This document shows, piece after piece, positions 10,460 to 22,869 of a stretch of DNA of 64,000 nucleotides (the first letter of the stretch is position 1; every line of letters starts with the position of its first letter). Location: positions 8,766-72,765 of the forward strand of contig UZAN01039611.1 of assembly GCA_900618425.1 (NCBI GenBank). The letters are read 5' to 3'. Source of the stretch: Echinostoma caproni (Eukaryota; Platyhelminthes; Trematoda; Plagiorchiida; Echinostomatidae). The notes under the pieces are model-generated. The model searched no databases. It was given only the letters and a program-made list of their open reading frames with translations, and was not told the origin of the DNA. Made by a program: the position numbers and the translations under genes.

Positions 10460-12980
10460 ATTCCAACTCTTCAGGTGATCAGTTCATCTGACCTAGCGAG
10501 AGGTCTCATTAGAAAAGGTAATAAGAAATTCGGTTAAAACCAGCATGTATTAAACAACTTTGTGCATGACACATAGTATAATGGGAAAAAGATACAAATT
10601 CATTGGAAAACTTGAAGAGAGATTCCGTAAGTAACTGATTTTTAGTATGTCATATATAAATATCAAAATGAAATGAAAATTTGATCTCCGGTAAGAGTTC
10701 CATTTAATGTTGATTGAGGAAGCTCGGCAAATTAGATGAGAGGCTCTGAATCAACCAAGGGCAGGCACGGTCAATGGGGACTTTAATAATTTATGTACCT
10801 CAAGTGCGACACATCATAGGTACGAGAGGGAGGGAGCAGCGAGCATTTTCGTTCGCACAAGTCGCACGGTATACGAAATGGGATATCACTGTGCAGCGGT
10901 ACAGCCTAACACTGAAACTGTTACCACCCCCCCCNCCCCCCCCTCCGGATGAACGTCAGGGTAATTACGTGAGACTAATTAGAGCGGAAACGATCGACGA
11001 AAGCCAATTTATCCCGGTCTAATGTGATCAGGAAGTCAGCCTTAATGTGATTTGCGAACACTAAAATGCAAGAAGCAGTAGTGCATGAGGTCAAGGATTG
11101 ATTGAAAAGCCAAATTAACCTTTCCTGCAGGACTTGCATCTTCTTGACGGAGATAACATGCGATAAATGTGAACATTGACCACACTCAGAACGGAGAACG
11201 AAAAAAATTATTAGATACCTTTCAACCGAGAGCCAGAGGTGTGATTTCACTCGAAGAAGAAATGCAATTAAAATTTTATTCCATTACATTGTTAAAAAGT
11301 ATTCGGTGAAAGAACTTTACACGAAATAAACACATTTCTGTTCCACGGTGGATTGTACGAAGCAATCACCATGACGAAGTTCAATTTATTGAAGTCTTCC
11401 CAACAATATTTGACTCAGTTAGGAACATATGGTCTCAGGATTGAAAAAGAGAAAGGCAGAATATCGCGTCGGAGTAATCAGTAACCATTTATAAGCTCAA
11501 AATATTCCAAATCCGACTATTGGTAGCTGAAATGATACACTTGAGTTACAACCTGTTTCAATATCAGTGTTCTGTTAAATCTTTCTTCACACAGCATTTG
11601 ATTGATACTGGTGGGGAACTGTTGTTTTTGTATAACAGCGTTTTCTTCCTCGTTGGGCCCCACAAGTAGTGCTCACGTTTGTGTCCCTACCGGGAGTTGA
11701 TCCACAAAGCTTTAGTTTAGACGCTGAGACGCCTAAGATTGAGCTACATAGTGGAAAGCGAGAACTATGTCCCCATGACCTGCACACGAAAATCACAACA
11801 AGACCAATAAACAGATCCAGAGATCTTTCATACGGAATCATTTCTAATTTAAGGATTCCGAGTTGCATGAAAAAAATGAAATTTTTTGAAACTCCGGTCT
11901 TCTTTAGTTTAATATTCTATTGTGAAATGCAAAAAGTAACTCAACTCACTTCGTTAATATCAGTTAAACGCCAAGTGTAACGATGTGATGTTTCGACATG
12001 TGTAACGTATCAAAGGGTGTCTAAAGTTGTATAATATTTTGCGAATTTTGAGTGCTTCGAATATCCCGATGGGTTTCTAGGTGAATAGTATTTTTTCACA
12101 GGACCCGAAAACAACTTATATTGAGTCTAAGACAAATAGTACTACTGCCGTTAGTCTGGATATCGGTTTAGTGAATGACTCAAGTGCTTGCGACAATCTC
12201 TAACATCTGACATCCCCATTATTCTAATACCTAGAGCAAAACCGATCAGCTCCTAATTGAAGAAGAAAATTACGAACGATAGCCGAGAGTAGCTAGTACT
12301 CTGCAATGGGTAGATGACAATTACGAAGAGCAAATCACATTGATCTATCTATCACAATATGCTTGTTCACTGGAACTTTGAAACACGTGATAGCCCTATT
12401 AATTTTCATACAGACAATAAGCAATTCCTAGGAAATTATCAGATAAGTGTGTATCCATTCACGTCATTTCAAGAGAACACATCAACGCTGATCTACGGAC
12501 AGCAGGACGATTTCAATACTACTGTTTTCCCTCAGATTCGAGAATATTAAGTAATAGCCGTTTGATTACGTACTGAAGAAATCTGGCATGAGGTGTGTCT
12601 TGTGTATGTGTGTGTTTGTGTGTTCGACGTTGACAAAGCCAAATACTATGAATGCCGGCGTGATGTGTCGGTAATATTTGATTTTAACGTATATTAGACA
12701 GTCAGTCAATTGAAAAACGTCTGAAACAAAATGCAAATACAACCGGAGGATTGAATTAAATGGTAATCATTATTTTCAATTTCAGTCGATAGCTTATATT
12801 TTATTCCCTTGTTGAAAAGTAATGCCCGTTTTTCTCACAATCAGAACTACCGGACCCTCCCTTTTTACATCATTTTGCACGCTATTCATCCCATTCTATG
12901 ATTGTATGCATTCACGCTCTTCTGTGTTCGTCTTATTAGGTGCACAGAAGGATCAGCAAATGTTTGCTCCAAAAACAGCG
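10460..12980. other. No gene recognised; poly-C with one N
   Basis: A run of about 18 C interrupted by one unresolved base lies at 10,926-10,943. A short ATG-led open stretch (MGKRYKFIGKLEERF) ends at a GTAAGT near 10,627, too short to call. TG-rich patches occur near 12,605. Otherwise nothing supported. Confidence 0.4.
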
Positions 12981-13101
12981 ATTTAATAGCATGATAGTTC
13001 CGATAGTTCAAAGATAGAAATGCCTCGGGCACGTTTCATTGAGCATGTGGGAGGGAGGAAAGGAGAAGAGCTAGTGTAGAGAATTAAGTTGAGTAACGCC
13101 C

Positions 13102-13118
13102 GTGTGTGTGTGTGTGTG
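13102..13118. repeat. (TG)n microsatellite, short
   Basis: About eight TG units. Confidence 0.85.
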
Positions 13119-13204
13119 AGATAACATCTGAAATTCAATGTGAAACACTTCCTTAATGACTGGAGTGAATCTAACTGCGTGTATGTGAGAGAGAGATCGA
13201 CCAC

Positions 13205-13284
13205 CTTGTGGATGAGAAATGCTGATCTGGCCATTCGTCCGACAAGGACTATTTTTTGGTTAGCATCCCATTTGTTGACCGTCT
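13205..13284 (-). CDS. Candidate internal exon, unknown product
   Basis: The acceptor TTACTTCTTAG ends at 13,285. The exon then reads two bases and 26 codons (TVNKWDANQKIVLVGRMARS, then AFLIHK) to a GTGGTC donor at 13,204. The wider frame is open for 107 codons. No domain is recognised, the donor is weak, and the phase does not match the exon at 13,878-13,967. Confidence 0.3.
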
Positions 13285-13877
13285 CTAAGAAGTAATATCG
13301 TGCCAAAATTTGAACAGGAATAAAATTAGCATCAGGCGAAAATAGTTCTTGAAAAATATTTCACACTGTTTATAGAAAACTGATCAAAAGGACATTTACA
13401 AAGTAATTGGCTTCTAAACTTTTACCAACAATCGACCATGGTTTACAGCAGGCATAGCAAACGTTTACTAGATTCTGGTTGGGTTAAGGCAAACTGCTAT
13501 CAACTAAGCAAACAGGTCTGTGCAGTATGCGTCGGCTTGGGCAGTAGATAAAGTAAATTGCACGATGAAAATCAAGGATACAATTTATGTGATGCCTTTC
13601 ATATGCACATTATTTTAAATAAACGCCCTGGAACGAACCAAAACACAAAGTGAAGTAATGCATACTCCCTCGGAAGGAAGATGACACACATACACAAGAT
13701 TATCTGGACCCCGTGGCTGGTACGTCTGTTCACCTTGCTCTGTGATCCTTTCTTTTTATTTCCCGCAAATGCTGTCTTTCGTTTTATAAATAGTTTTCTG
13801 GTTATTACTAACCCTCTTTAAAACACTCTCTGCCTCTGTAAATATAAAATGATGTGAACCGTTACACATTAACTTAC

Positions 13878-13967
13878 GGAATGGATGAATCTAACTTCGC
13901 AACCGTTGAGAGTACAACCTTTTTTGTCTGCTTGTAACCAGGACTGTCGAGTATTCTACTTGTTTTT
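13878..13967 (-). CDS. Candidate internal exon, unknown product
   Basis: The acceptor TTCATGCTGCAG ends at 13,968 and a strong GTAAGT donor starts at 13,877. The 90-base exon is open as one base, 29 codons and two bases (KTSRILDSPGYKQTKK, then VVLSTVAKLDSSI). Lysine-rich and hydrophilic. The partner exons were not found. Confidence 0.45.
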
Positions 13968-14202
13968 CTGCAGCATGAATATATTGTTTAGAGAGCATGT
14001 GACACACTGTATAACTGTTCCGCACCATTCAACTGGGTATATTAGCTTGGCGTGCATCCAATTCTTCTTCATCAATTGGGAAAATCAAAAATGAGCTTTG
14101 GGAATACTTTATGCAACCAAACGTGATATTTCTATGAAGGGAGGTAAGATGTTTAGCAGTAAAATATTAATTTTAACCTTTCCCGTTATTTATTAGATTA
14201 GC

Positions 14203-14412
14203 AGTGGTACAATCAATTTTCAAGAAAAGGATTAAAAACCAACAAGAAATGCTTATGAAAATAAGGAATTTCATGTGACGAAAGTTATATATGATGTACG
14301 ACAAAGGGTATAAAATTCGTTACAACTGATCATTTTTTAGGTCCACCGGGATTCATACCAGAAGCCCTGGATTTAGGAGGCGAAACACTCATTTTACAGT
14401 TTTGGGGCCATA
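14203..14412 (-). mobile_element. tRNA-derived SINE (family E)
   Basis: On the minus strand a tRNA-like head with B box GGTATGAATCCCG (about 14,362-14,350) is followed by a body ending in CTTGAAAATTGATTGTAC. This end is nearly identical to the end of the copy at 39,527-39,690 and similar to those at 25,757 and 30,748. All four copies lie on the minus strand. Confidence 0.55.
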
Positions 14413-14419
14413 AGCCAGC

Positions 14420-17400
14420 ACAATGATCACCTGAGTACATCAATTAAATTAAAATTATTATTGCTATTTCGCAAACATGGCTTGCAATGTACAGGGGTTT
14501 GAACACGAAAGATGTTTTATAAAGATTTTGCTGTTGTTCGAGTATACCATGATAGTGTCCTTTGTAATCCACAGAATTTGATTACTGGTTTGCCACTATG
14601 TTTTGTAATCCATCGCATTCATTAGTTGCCGCTTTACCCTGGTTTTTCGCACTCATGTCTGGAATGGATTGCCATTCCAGAGAGAGACAATCTATGTGAC
14701 AGTGAAAAGAAACCAATGAGCCGTTATGCACCAAGATATTCAATTCGACGTTTTCATTCCACTATCCAGATGCATTTATAAGGTTGCTTTTACTGGGGAT
14801 TCTATTTTGTCTATCTGGTTGTTCATTTGTCTGCGATTCCCTATTTGGCACAGTCGATGATACATTCTGATAACCCGTAAAAGCATTTAAAAAAATTTTT
14901 ATTTCTGGATATATAATTTTTAGACGCAACAAATCATTGGGTTTTGTTCGATAAGAACACAACGCTATTGTGTATATTGTGTGTGAATAAAGTTTTTCTT
15001 AACTTTCAAGACTCAGTATATTGCAAGCCAACCTCTTCCAAGTAAATAACATGTGTACAGTTGGTGAGGATGTTGAGACATGGGAAATCACAGGGGAACA
15101 ATTGTTTTCGATCCTCGTTAGGAATGGTTGTTGCTTTAGCACCGAAATGCCAAGATTTAGTTTCGGAGTTGTACTAACATTTTTCCTTATGCTATACTAT
15201 CGCCTGATAGTCAGAGGTATTTATCTGAGGCAGCCTTCTGATACTAAACTATGTTGAGGTCTGGTATGATCACTTTGAAAATGATGTGAATAGAAAAAAG
15301 AAACTAATCTCAGCGGTTCTGATAATGTGCGTGAAAACATTTTGAGGGAGAAATGTTTAAGCGAGCTAATTTTTGCATAGTTTAAGATTTTATTAAAATT
15401 CACGCTATTTTCCTATGAACTATAAAGTAGTGCATGCAACGGCTGAATGTGAAATATTTTTCTTTTCATTTACTAACCTAAACCAAATACCCAAATCATC
15501 CTGTAGATTACAAAACAGGGTTCTTGCCTTCAACCTGCTGTACGCGTTTGGTTCAGATCAGTTCAGTGTATACAACCATTCGGGACCGGATTTCCGTGCA
15601 TCGGTATTGGTTGTCATCACTAAATGTCATAAAACAGGCGCAAGGAATCAAAAGTGAAAACACCCGAAAGTATTAAGAGGTAAAAGATTAGATTACGTAA
15701 GTTGCGTGTAAGCAGGGAATGGTAATACGGGACTCGCTGTTTGGAATACAAACCTTTTGTCCCATCTTTACCGAATTGATTAAATTCATCTCAAGATCCA
15801 TGGATAGGAAGCCTCACGTGACCTAATCAACCCAGTATTGATGCTCTAGCCACTATGGGTGGTTATTAATTACTCTTTAAAAAATCTCCAAACTGTTTCT
15901 TTCATGAAGGGCTGCCTTCGGCTGCGAATATATGGTCGAACTCATTTGTATTGTTATCGACGTTGATATTCCGCCTTGCTTAAGTATTCTTCTGAATACA
16001 TATTTCTCCGAAAGTCATCAGTTTAAGCGCTATTGGTGCCGGATATAGTCCATCCAAAATTCCACAGCAGGTAGGTGTGCTACTAAATGCGATTTCCTCG
16101 TCCTTCTACGTTTTGACGCAGTCTTTCATTCAGACCGCTCCTCCACAATTCTTCCCTCATTTATACTGCTGATTTCATCTGCTAACTTCGTTTTTATGTA
16201 TTAAAGTGGCACCTAAAAACTGGATACATAGTTGGCAGAATATAGTCTTCGTGTTAACCCCATTAGGTATGTTGACGTCACATTCGTCCTGGACGATATT
16301 TCAATCTGAAATTAATTCTCCTGAAGCCTGCTATCAAGTGCAACCCTGTTCACATACCATGGCGATATACATCCTAGGTGAAATTTCTGAGGAAGGTACT
16401 TCGCTATTCAACTGACAGGACCTTCACACACAACTATGTTTGTTTTCCTAAATTTCTGATCCCCGATGGCCTTGCCCTGGCTGAATATAGAGCACCTACG
16501 TGACTTGACATGGCTAGCCAATTTCATTGATAAAAGATTTGATTTCTGATGGTAAGGCAACACATCACAATGCTTACTGCTCTCATCACTTGCTTGATTT
16601 TCACATGCATCCATTGAATTCACCTATTTCCAGCTAGACTACCACATTTTAGGTGAATAACCACTCACTCATAGCTCTCACACTCTGATAATCAGCCATC
16701 ATCGATCTATTAGATCAACATCATGACTTTGGAGTTTCAAGCTACAGTTTGCCACAAAATAGTAACCTAAAGAGGTGGTACCCCTTTCATTCGTTTATTC
16801 ATATCCTGTACTTAAAACGGCCTACGATGGTTATGAGTTTGAATAACCTCACTCTCGTGGATCCGAAAAATACTCGTGCATTCCTTGTATCTCGCATTTC
16901 ATAATGATGCGATTCTGTCCATCGGGATACTAAAAAGAAACCGAGGGTATCCTTTACCAGTCAGGTTAAAAGGTAAGCACACTTTTCGGCATTTCTGCTC
17001 GCCCATTTTGCTACAAAATTATATATGTTGTTTAGATTTTGGTCTGTCTGCGCATCGTTGTATACATGTATGTATACGGACCCGCAAAATATTGTTCTGT
17101 TTGGATACAGCGTTCTGATTAATTGTTTCAAATTACCATTGTGGGTGTAAGTCAAATCCATACTACTCAACTGACGGAAAAAGATACAGCCGAACACAGC
17201 CTGAAAATTCCTAATATGCATTTAATTCAATTTTCAAGTGTGAGAAGGTTATCACCAGCTACGAAATTATTACTGTTTTCGTAAAAATGATACACGGTTT
17301 CCTTTTTAGGACTAGGATTTATTGCATTGAACAAGTCAGCTTGTTTTTATGAATTTTTATCCGCACAAGCTCAGATCACAGACATTTGCAGAGTTTATTT

Positions 17401-18470
17401 TTGCCACAAAAAACTTTCACAGATTGAGGGGGCGTATCAGCGAACGAAAACTTGTAAATATCATTTTCTGTCGTTTTTTGCAATTCTGAATATCAAAACA
17501 AATGAATTGAGTACTGCGATCGGACAGGCCGAACAACTTCAGACTGTTTTTGGTAATTAGTTGTTGACGGAGTGGCACAGCCCCACCCAACAACGAGTAA
17601 CATAAATTAGTTCGGAATAAATCGAATGATTCGAATCTGCGCGGACAGTCGCGTCACACCTACACTTGAAAATGAGGAAGACAAACAGAGCTGGCAAACA
17701 ACATTTGCCTCGTATCTCACTCACGAACACTCCCATCCTCAAAATATTAGAATTCATCGCATCGGCTACGGAATGAACAAATAATGGAAAAAAAACCCGC
17801 CCACGCGTTTGACACTATGCGTACGTTCACATATGTATCACACACGCCTCCGGAATGGACAAATCGAGCTCCTGGAACATGTTGCAGATTTATCTAGCAG
17901 TTTAAGTACATGAATGTCATTCTGTGTTTAGGTTATTCTTATAAAATTGTATGGGTGACACACAGTCATCAGTCACTGTGTGATTCATACAAAAGGATTT
18001 CAGAACACCGCGAAGTTTTTATTGTTTTTTTTGTTCTCAACTCTGCAAACGGTGAGAGATAATGATGGTCATGGAATCATTTGTAGAGGTGAAATATCCA
18101 CTTCGCTCAGAGTCAGTTTTTGCCCTGTTCCGTATGATCATAGTAAGAACAAAGTTCCTATGGAACCGGTTTTCGCAGGAATATACTGATTTGAATTTTA
18201 ATCTAAGTAAACAGGTATCAAGTGGTCAAGTGCATTACGCTTATTATTTACAGAGAAAAACATCGGGTTTGCAAACAGTATGATGCGGATTTTATTTACC
18301 GCATAAATCGTGTGGGACTGATACAATGCGAGTATATTTTGAACCTTCACATTCATTTCATTAGATAGGAATCACTTACTGCAGCGGGATTTAGGCTTGA
18401 AACAAGTTTGCCACCATATGGTTAATAAGACTGGCTGTTTGATACCAACGAATGAATGGATGGATCGACC
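14420..18470. other. No gene recognised; one weak exon-like segment
   Basis: On the minus strand, TTACGGGTTATCAG ending near 14,873 precedes an open stretch (NVSSTVPNRESQTNEQ type) down to 14,762, in two competing frames. I do not call it. The rest shows only short chance frames and no repeat I can match. Confidence 0.35.
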
Positions 18471-18478
18471 AACCAACG

Positions 18479-18543
<65 letters not shown>

Positions 18544-18559
18544 ATCAATCAATCAATCA
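18479..18559. repeat. (AATC)n microsatellite
   Basis: About twenty AATC units with one change near 18,541. The unit length of four and the lack of stops make long repetitive frames (Ser-Ile-Asn-Gln repeats) that are not genes. Confidence 0.97.
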
Positions 18560-19599
18560 GAAAAACATCAAACAAATACTGTATCCCTACTATGTGGGTA
18601 AAGGACCTAAAATAAACAGGACTACTCCAGCAAAACAGTTAAATGCATTATTGTATTCTGGGAACCATAGTCTCTTAGTTTTGTACTTAAAATGGAGCAC
18701 GGGTGCTACCCAGTGAACGAACAATGCGGTGATGTCCACGGGGATTTGTGATGGTGTAAATAGAGTGGCGATTGAGTGACACAGTTCCATGGTAACACCA
18801 TCAACCAGCTTTGTTCGTTTTAATGGGAAGCAATTATTAATTTTCATAATCACCTTTGGTTTATCCGAACAGTGTAAACTGAACTCAGGAGAACACTGTA
18901 TCGATGGACGTAGTTCAATCTTAATCTGGCAACGTCTACCCTGCGCACCGTCCTACTTGAGCCTCAGAGAAAAACTTGCCTGAGGAATCACCACTTATCA
19001 GCACCGATGTTTTCGAACGTAGTTTCAAGTAGTAGTTTATCCAGGTATTAGACGTTGAGAGTAATTAGCCACAATAAACATTTGCTCCCTGAACAACACT
19101 CAAACTGGTATCTCTTCTCTTGGAAGCCGTTTTAATAATGGAGAGGGAGCCTACCTACACACACGTAGCTAATCCCATCTTGACCACAAAGGTCGAAATG
19201 GAATTTCGTTAGTTGTTCACCATGAACCGAGGGATCTTTGTTTACACGCAATGAGAAATCCATGGTTCCGACAAGCATGTTAAGTCTTGCAATATCTTTA
19301 GTTGAGCAGTACCGTCGTTTGCTAGTTCGAGTTGGACCTGTGGTTAGCTAATATTAATCGATTTTTCTATGGATAATAAAGTACAATCAAAAAACACACC
19401 AGTAAGAGGTTGTTAGTGATACTCGTGGAAGGACAGAAAACAAAGCACTCCTGTTGGTGAACGTTGCAGGTGGTATATCAATAAATCTATAGTGTGAAAA
19501 TGTATTTAATTTGATAGATAAAGTGTAGCGAGGGTGACATGCTGGAGTCACCAGCGACGATACATATCCAAGTTACTGTTTTCAAAATCAAATGCCTAG

Positions 19600-19800
19600 A
19601 TGACAGATCAGAGACATTTTTTAACTTCGCGGAAAGCCAGAAAACAGTTACAAACAGCAATAGAATTAAATGCATTGGAAAAGCGTTGTATGCATTTAGG
19701 AATAAAGCAGTTAACGACAATCATTGAAAATTGTTCCGAAATCACAACAGTCCCAGGTTACACCAGTTATAACAATTCCATCAGACAAGCATTTCTATAG
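19600..19800 (+). CDS. Candidate terminal exon or short gene, unknown product
   Basis: The frame follows TTTTCAAAATCAAATGCCTAG, which is both an in-frame stop and an acceptor-like AG. It then runs 66 codons from ATG (MTDQRHFLTSRKARKQLQ at the start) to TAG. The N-terminal third is rich in Lys and Arg and likely helical (RKARKQLQTAIELNALEKRC). No domain recognised. It could be a terminal exon or a chance frame. Confidence 0.4.
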   Translation: MTDQRHFLTSRKARKQLQTAIELNALEKRCMHLGIKQLTTIIENCSEITTVPGYTSYNNSIRQAFL

Positions 19801-19904
19801 AAATGTAAGCAATCCATGGGAAGGACATGAGCTTTGATATATACATGCAGTCAGGTTTCCTAAAATTGAATAACTCACTTGTTTTTTAGATTTACCATCA
19901 AAGA

Positions 19905-20010
19905 GTGATGTGAATAAGACCAACATCTTCTCTGTGTGACTATCTTAACGGAACAAACAAACTTTGAGGCTACTGAACTTTTCACAATTTGAACATAATA
20001 GTTCAATCTG
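19905..20010 (+). repeat. Family C SINE relic, upstream copy
   Basis: The segment around 19,968-20,005 (GAGGCTACTGAACTTTTCAC and onward) repeats at 20,257-20,292 (GAGGCTGCTGAACCTTTCAC) with few changes. The part before it aligns loosely with the tRNA-like head of that copy. Confidence 0.5.
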
Positions 20011-20179
20011 CCAAACAACCATTAATTAACCTTGCCCTAGACATTCATTTGGTGGACTCCGGTGAATGCTAAGGTAAACCTGTCGTGGCAGTCGGCTTAC
20101 ATGCTACCTGGTGTATGCCGTACGCCCCGTGTCAGTTGGATGGATGATTCGAATGTGAAAAGATCAGTGTTATCGGTGT

Positions 20180-20295
20180 GGCCCTGTAGCACAACTGATA
20201 GAGCGTGCGCTGTACAAAACATAGGTGGCATCTATGTGTGGTATCGAATCTCACCGAGGCTGCTGAACCTTTCACAATTTCAACTTCAATAGAGA
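20180..20295 (+). mobile_element. tRNA-derived SINE (family C)
   Basis: A-box-like TAGCACAACTGATAGAGCG near 20,188 is followed by a B box GGTATCGAATCTCACC near 20,240, then a tail shared with 19,968-20,005. It ends about 50 bases before the assembly gap. Confidence 0.6.
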
Positions 20296-20345
20296 AGTCA
20301 GAATCATGGGGTTGCACAATTTATTCATGGCTATTTCGTTCCATC

Positions 20346-20987
20346 NNNNNNNNNNNNNNNNNNNNNNNNNNNNNNNNNNNNNNNNNNNNNNNNNNNNNNN
20401 NNNNNNNNNNNNNNNNNNNNNNNNNNNNNNNNNNNNNNNNNNNNNNNNNNNNNNNNNNNNNNNNNNNNNNNNNNNNNNNNNNNNNNNNNNNNNNNNNNNN
20501 NNNNNNNNNNNNNNNNNNNNNNNNNNNNNNNNNNNNNNNNNNNNNNNNNNNNNNNNNNNNNNNNNNNNNNNNNNNNNNNNNNNNNNNNNNNNNNNNNNNN
20601 NNNNNNNNNNNNNNNNNNNNNNNNNNNNNNNNNNNNNNNNNNNNNNNNNNNNNNNNNNNNNNNNNNNNNNNNNNNNNNNNNNNNNNNNNNNNNNNNNNNN
20701 NNNNNNNNNNNNNNNNNNNNNNNNNNNNNNNNNNNNNNNNNNNNNNNNNNNNNNNNNNNNNNNNNNNNNNNNNNNNNNNNNNNNNNNNNNNNNNNNNNNN
20801 NNNNNNNNNNNNNNNNNNNNNNNNNNNNNNNNNNNNNNNNNNNNNNNNNNNNNNNNNNNNNNNNNNNNNNNNNNNNNNNNNNNNNNNNNNNNNNNNNNNN
20901 NNNNNNNNNNNNNNNNNNNNNNNNNNNNNNNNNNNNNNNNNNNNNNNNNNNNNNNNNNNNNNNNNNNNNNNNNNNNNNNNNNNNNNN
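20346..20987. other. Assembly gap (N)
   Basis: 642 unresolved bases. It is flanked by a SINE on the left and a PLE fragment on the right, so a repeat-caused gap is likely. Confidence 1.
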
Positions 20988-21049
20988 GATAACCGTGAGA
21001 TGAAGATAGGGTTGCTAATCACGACGGATAACACAACACACTGACACAA

Positions 21050-21500
21050 AAAATGGGTGAGGGTAGGGATTGATCTCGAAAGCAAAGCTAATGTGACTAA
21101 CAATTCATGTTGTTTGCATAGATAGGGTTTAAGAGTATGAATCGGGAGAGCCTTGGTAAATTTCCGTAACTTTGTGTTTCTTTCAATTATAGATGACCTG
21201 AAATGCCAGGGTTTGCAGTGAACATATTCTTGTTGGAATATGTGTTGTGTTGTCGAAGATCCAAGTCCTTTTTGCTCATCCAATGACGTAACAGTTTCAC
21301 ACTTGTCGTCCATCGCTTTCTTAAGCCACACCGGGATGTGTTCGGCCATTCGGTGACGTAACTGCCTCTCTGTCCTGCCTCTGTAGATGGCCGAGCATCC
21401 GCACTTGAATTGGTAAATGCAGTTTTATTTGGAGGAGGGGGCAATGGTTCTTTCACGATGTAGTTGGTATCCGAATTGTTCACATGGCCCAAGGTCTCCT
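21050..21500 (-). mobile_element. Penelope-like retroelement fragment (copy B), GIY-YIG end
   Basis: Minus-strand translation gives IYQFKCGCSAIYRGRTERQL followed by RHRMAEHIPVW at about 21,418-21,320. This is a GIY-YIG endonuclease with the CxC entry. A later stretch TKALPIHTLKPYLCKQ near 21,150 matches the PLE helix that precedes the C terminus. A frameshift near 21,420 separates it from an upstream linker (NYIVKEPLPPPPNK). The 3' end runs toward the gap. It differs clearly in sequence from copy A. Confidence 0.85.
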
Positions 21501-22647
21501 TGTATTATTTTGAGTTCTGGTAAGCATATCCCGTAAATCTGTTAGCAGAGGTTTAACTCGTGCGCATATTAAGTACCGCACGTATATGACAGCAATTCCG
21601 TCTTTGAAATAATCCAGTGGATAAAATCGCCAGTAGTAGTACAATATACATACATTATTTATATATTTATAAGTTTAAACAGTTCCACGGAGCACATAAT
21701 GAGAACACAAATTGGCAAACAAGCTCGTTTTCAGTGTGTCTTAACAATGCCATTACAACAAAATAAGCTTGTTTGCAACACCGGGTGACTTCTGGATAGA
21801 CATCTCTTTCAGAGCCAGTCCATTGAGGAATCAGTATTATGATTCGATGTTTTATAGGTGCCCATCCAAAAGTCACCCGATGTTGGAAAAGAGGTTATTA
21901 AGAAGAAAATACACTTCCTGGGTATAAGTGTGTGAATGCCTTGACAAACGATGACCGGATACGCATGCCTGACGAACGGCAAGAACCGCGAAACTGGTCG
22001 TGTGCTTCCAGGGAAATTTTGCCCAGTCATTCACATACTACTCGTTATGATATATATACGGGTACGAAACGGAATAATGGAATTGGGTTCGATACAAGTT
22101 CAGTGTAAAGGAGGATAATTAATCAGATCCGAATTGTAGGTGGACTCGCAACACCAGCCAGTCATTACTCGCGCAAAATATATCAGAGATATATCTCAAG
22201 AGCGATATTCCAAATTATTCATTTTGTTCAAAAATCTCGCTTACTGTGTCTTATGTAAATCGACCATATACTATCAAAAAAATTTATTTTGCTTTATCTC
22301 CATTTTTCACGATGCTTGTTCGACTGCTTTCGCAGCCTTAGGACACAAAATGTTTTTAGTCTACGTTTAAATTCATTTTTATCTGCAATAGGCAAGTACC
22401 AGTACAGATTTAGTCTGAATTTAATGGTGCAATCTCGTATTTTTGCGTGCCATTCTCCCGATCAGACGAAAAAAGAACAAAATGCATCGATCTGGAGGTT
22501 TTTCTAAGGGGGAAAATCAAATAAAGAAGATATTTGATATTGAGAGAATATTTGTTTATGATAGTTTTCTATAAAGGTGGTGGAGAATTAGATTAAATGA
22601 AATGCAATCAATTAACTTTGCATGTGAGTCATAAGTCGATATGGTAG

Positions 22648-22673
22648 CAGGCACTGGATAGCTGTTTCATCCT
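22648..22673 (-). mobile_element. Truncated SM-alpha-like hammerhead fragment
   Basis: On the minus strand the segment reads GGATGAAACAGCTATCC then AGTGC. This is the 3' half of the SM-alpha type hammerhead (stem II end, GAAAC, self-complementary stem III, cleavage side). It directly abuts a plus-strand SINE. Confidence 0.45.
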
Positions 22674-22860
22674 GGGTGGGTCGAGTGGGTAGTGTGCTTG
22701 CGTTCTACCTGTGAGGTCTCAGGTTCGATCCCAAGTTAGGTCGAGGGACTGGCATTGCTGTTAATGAAACCTAATCCGGTGAAAACAGCTGTGTATCGAT
22801 TCCTAGTTTTTCAGCTCATACGTCATTTATACGACGAACTCATCGCATTGAATTTATGAG
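22674..22860 (+). mobile_element. tRNA-derived SINE (family B, SM-alpha-like)
   Basis: A-box-like GGGTCGAGTGGGTAGTG and a perfect B box AGGTTCGATCCC (about 22,727) are followed by a spacer. A decayed hammerhead follows (CTGTTAATGA near 22,757, then GAAAACAGCTGTG near 22,782). The tail is TTTTTCAGCTCATACG. The copy at 31,365-31,520 shares head, spacer and tail. Confidence 0.65.
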
Positions 22861-22869
22861 CATTGTCTA

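Noticed and set aside
18397..18716. Open frames with Ser-Ile-Asn-Gln repeats
   Set aside because: Translation of the (AATC)n microsatellite.
20205..21349. Long open frames through the N gap at 20,346-20,987 (and likewise at 35.9 and 55.7 kb)
   Set aside because: They are open only because unresolved bases cannot encode stops.
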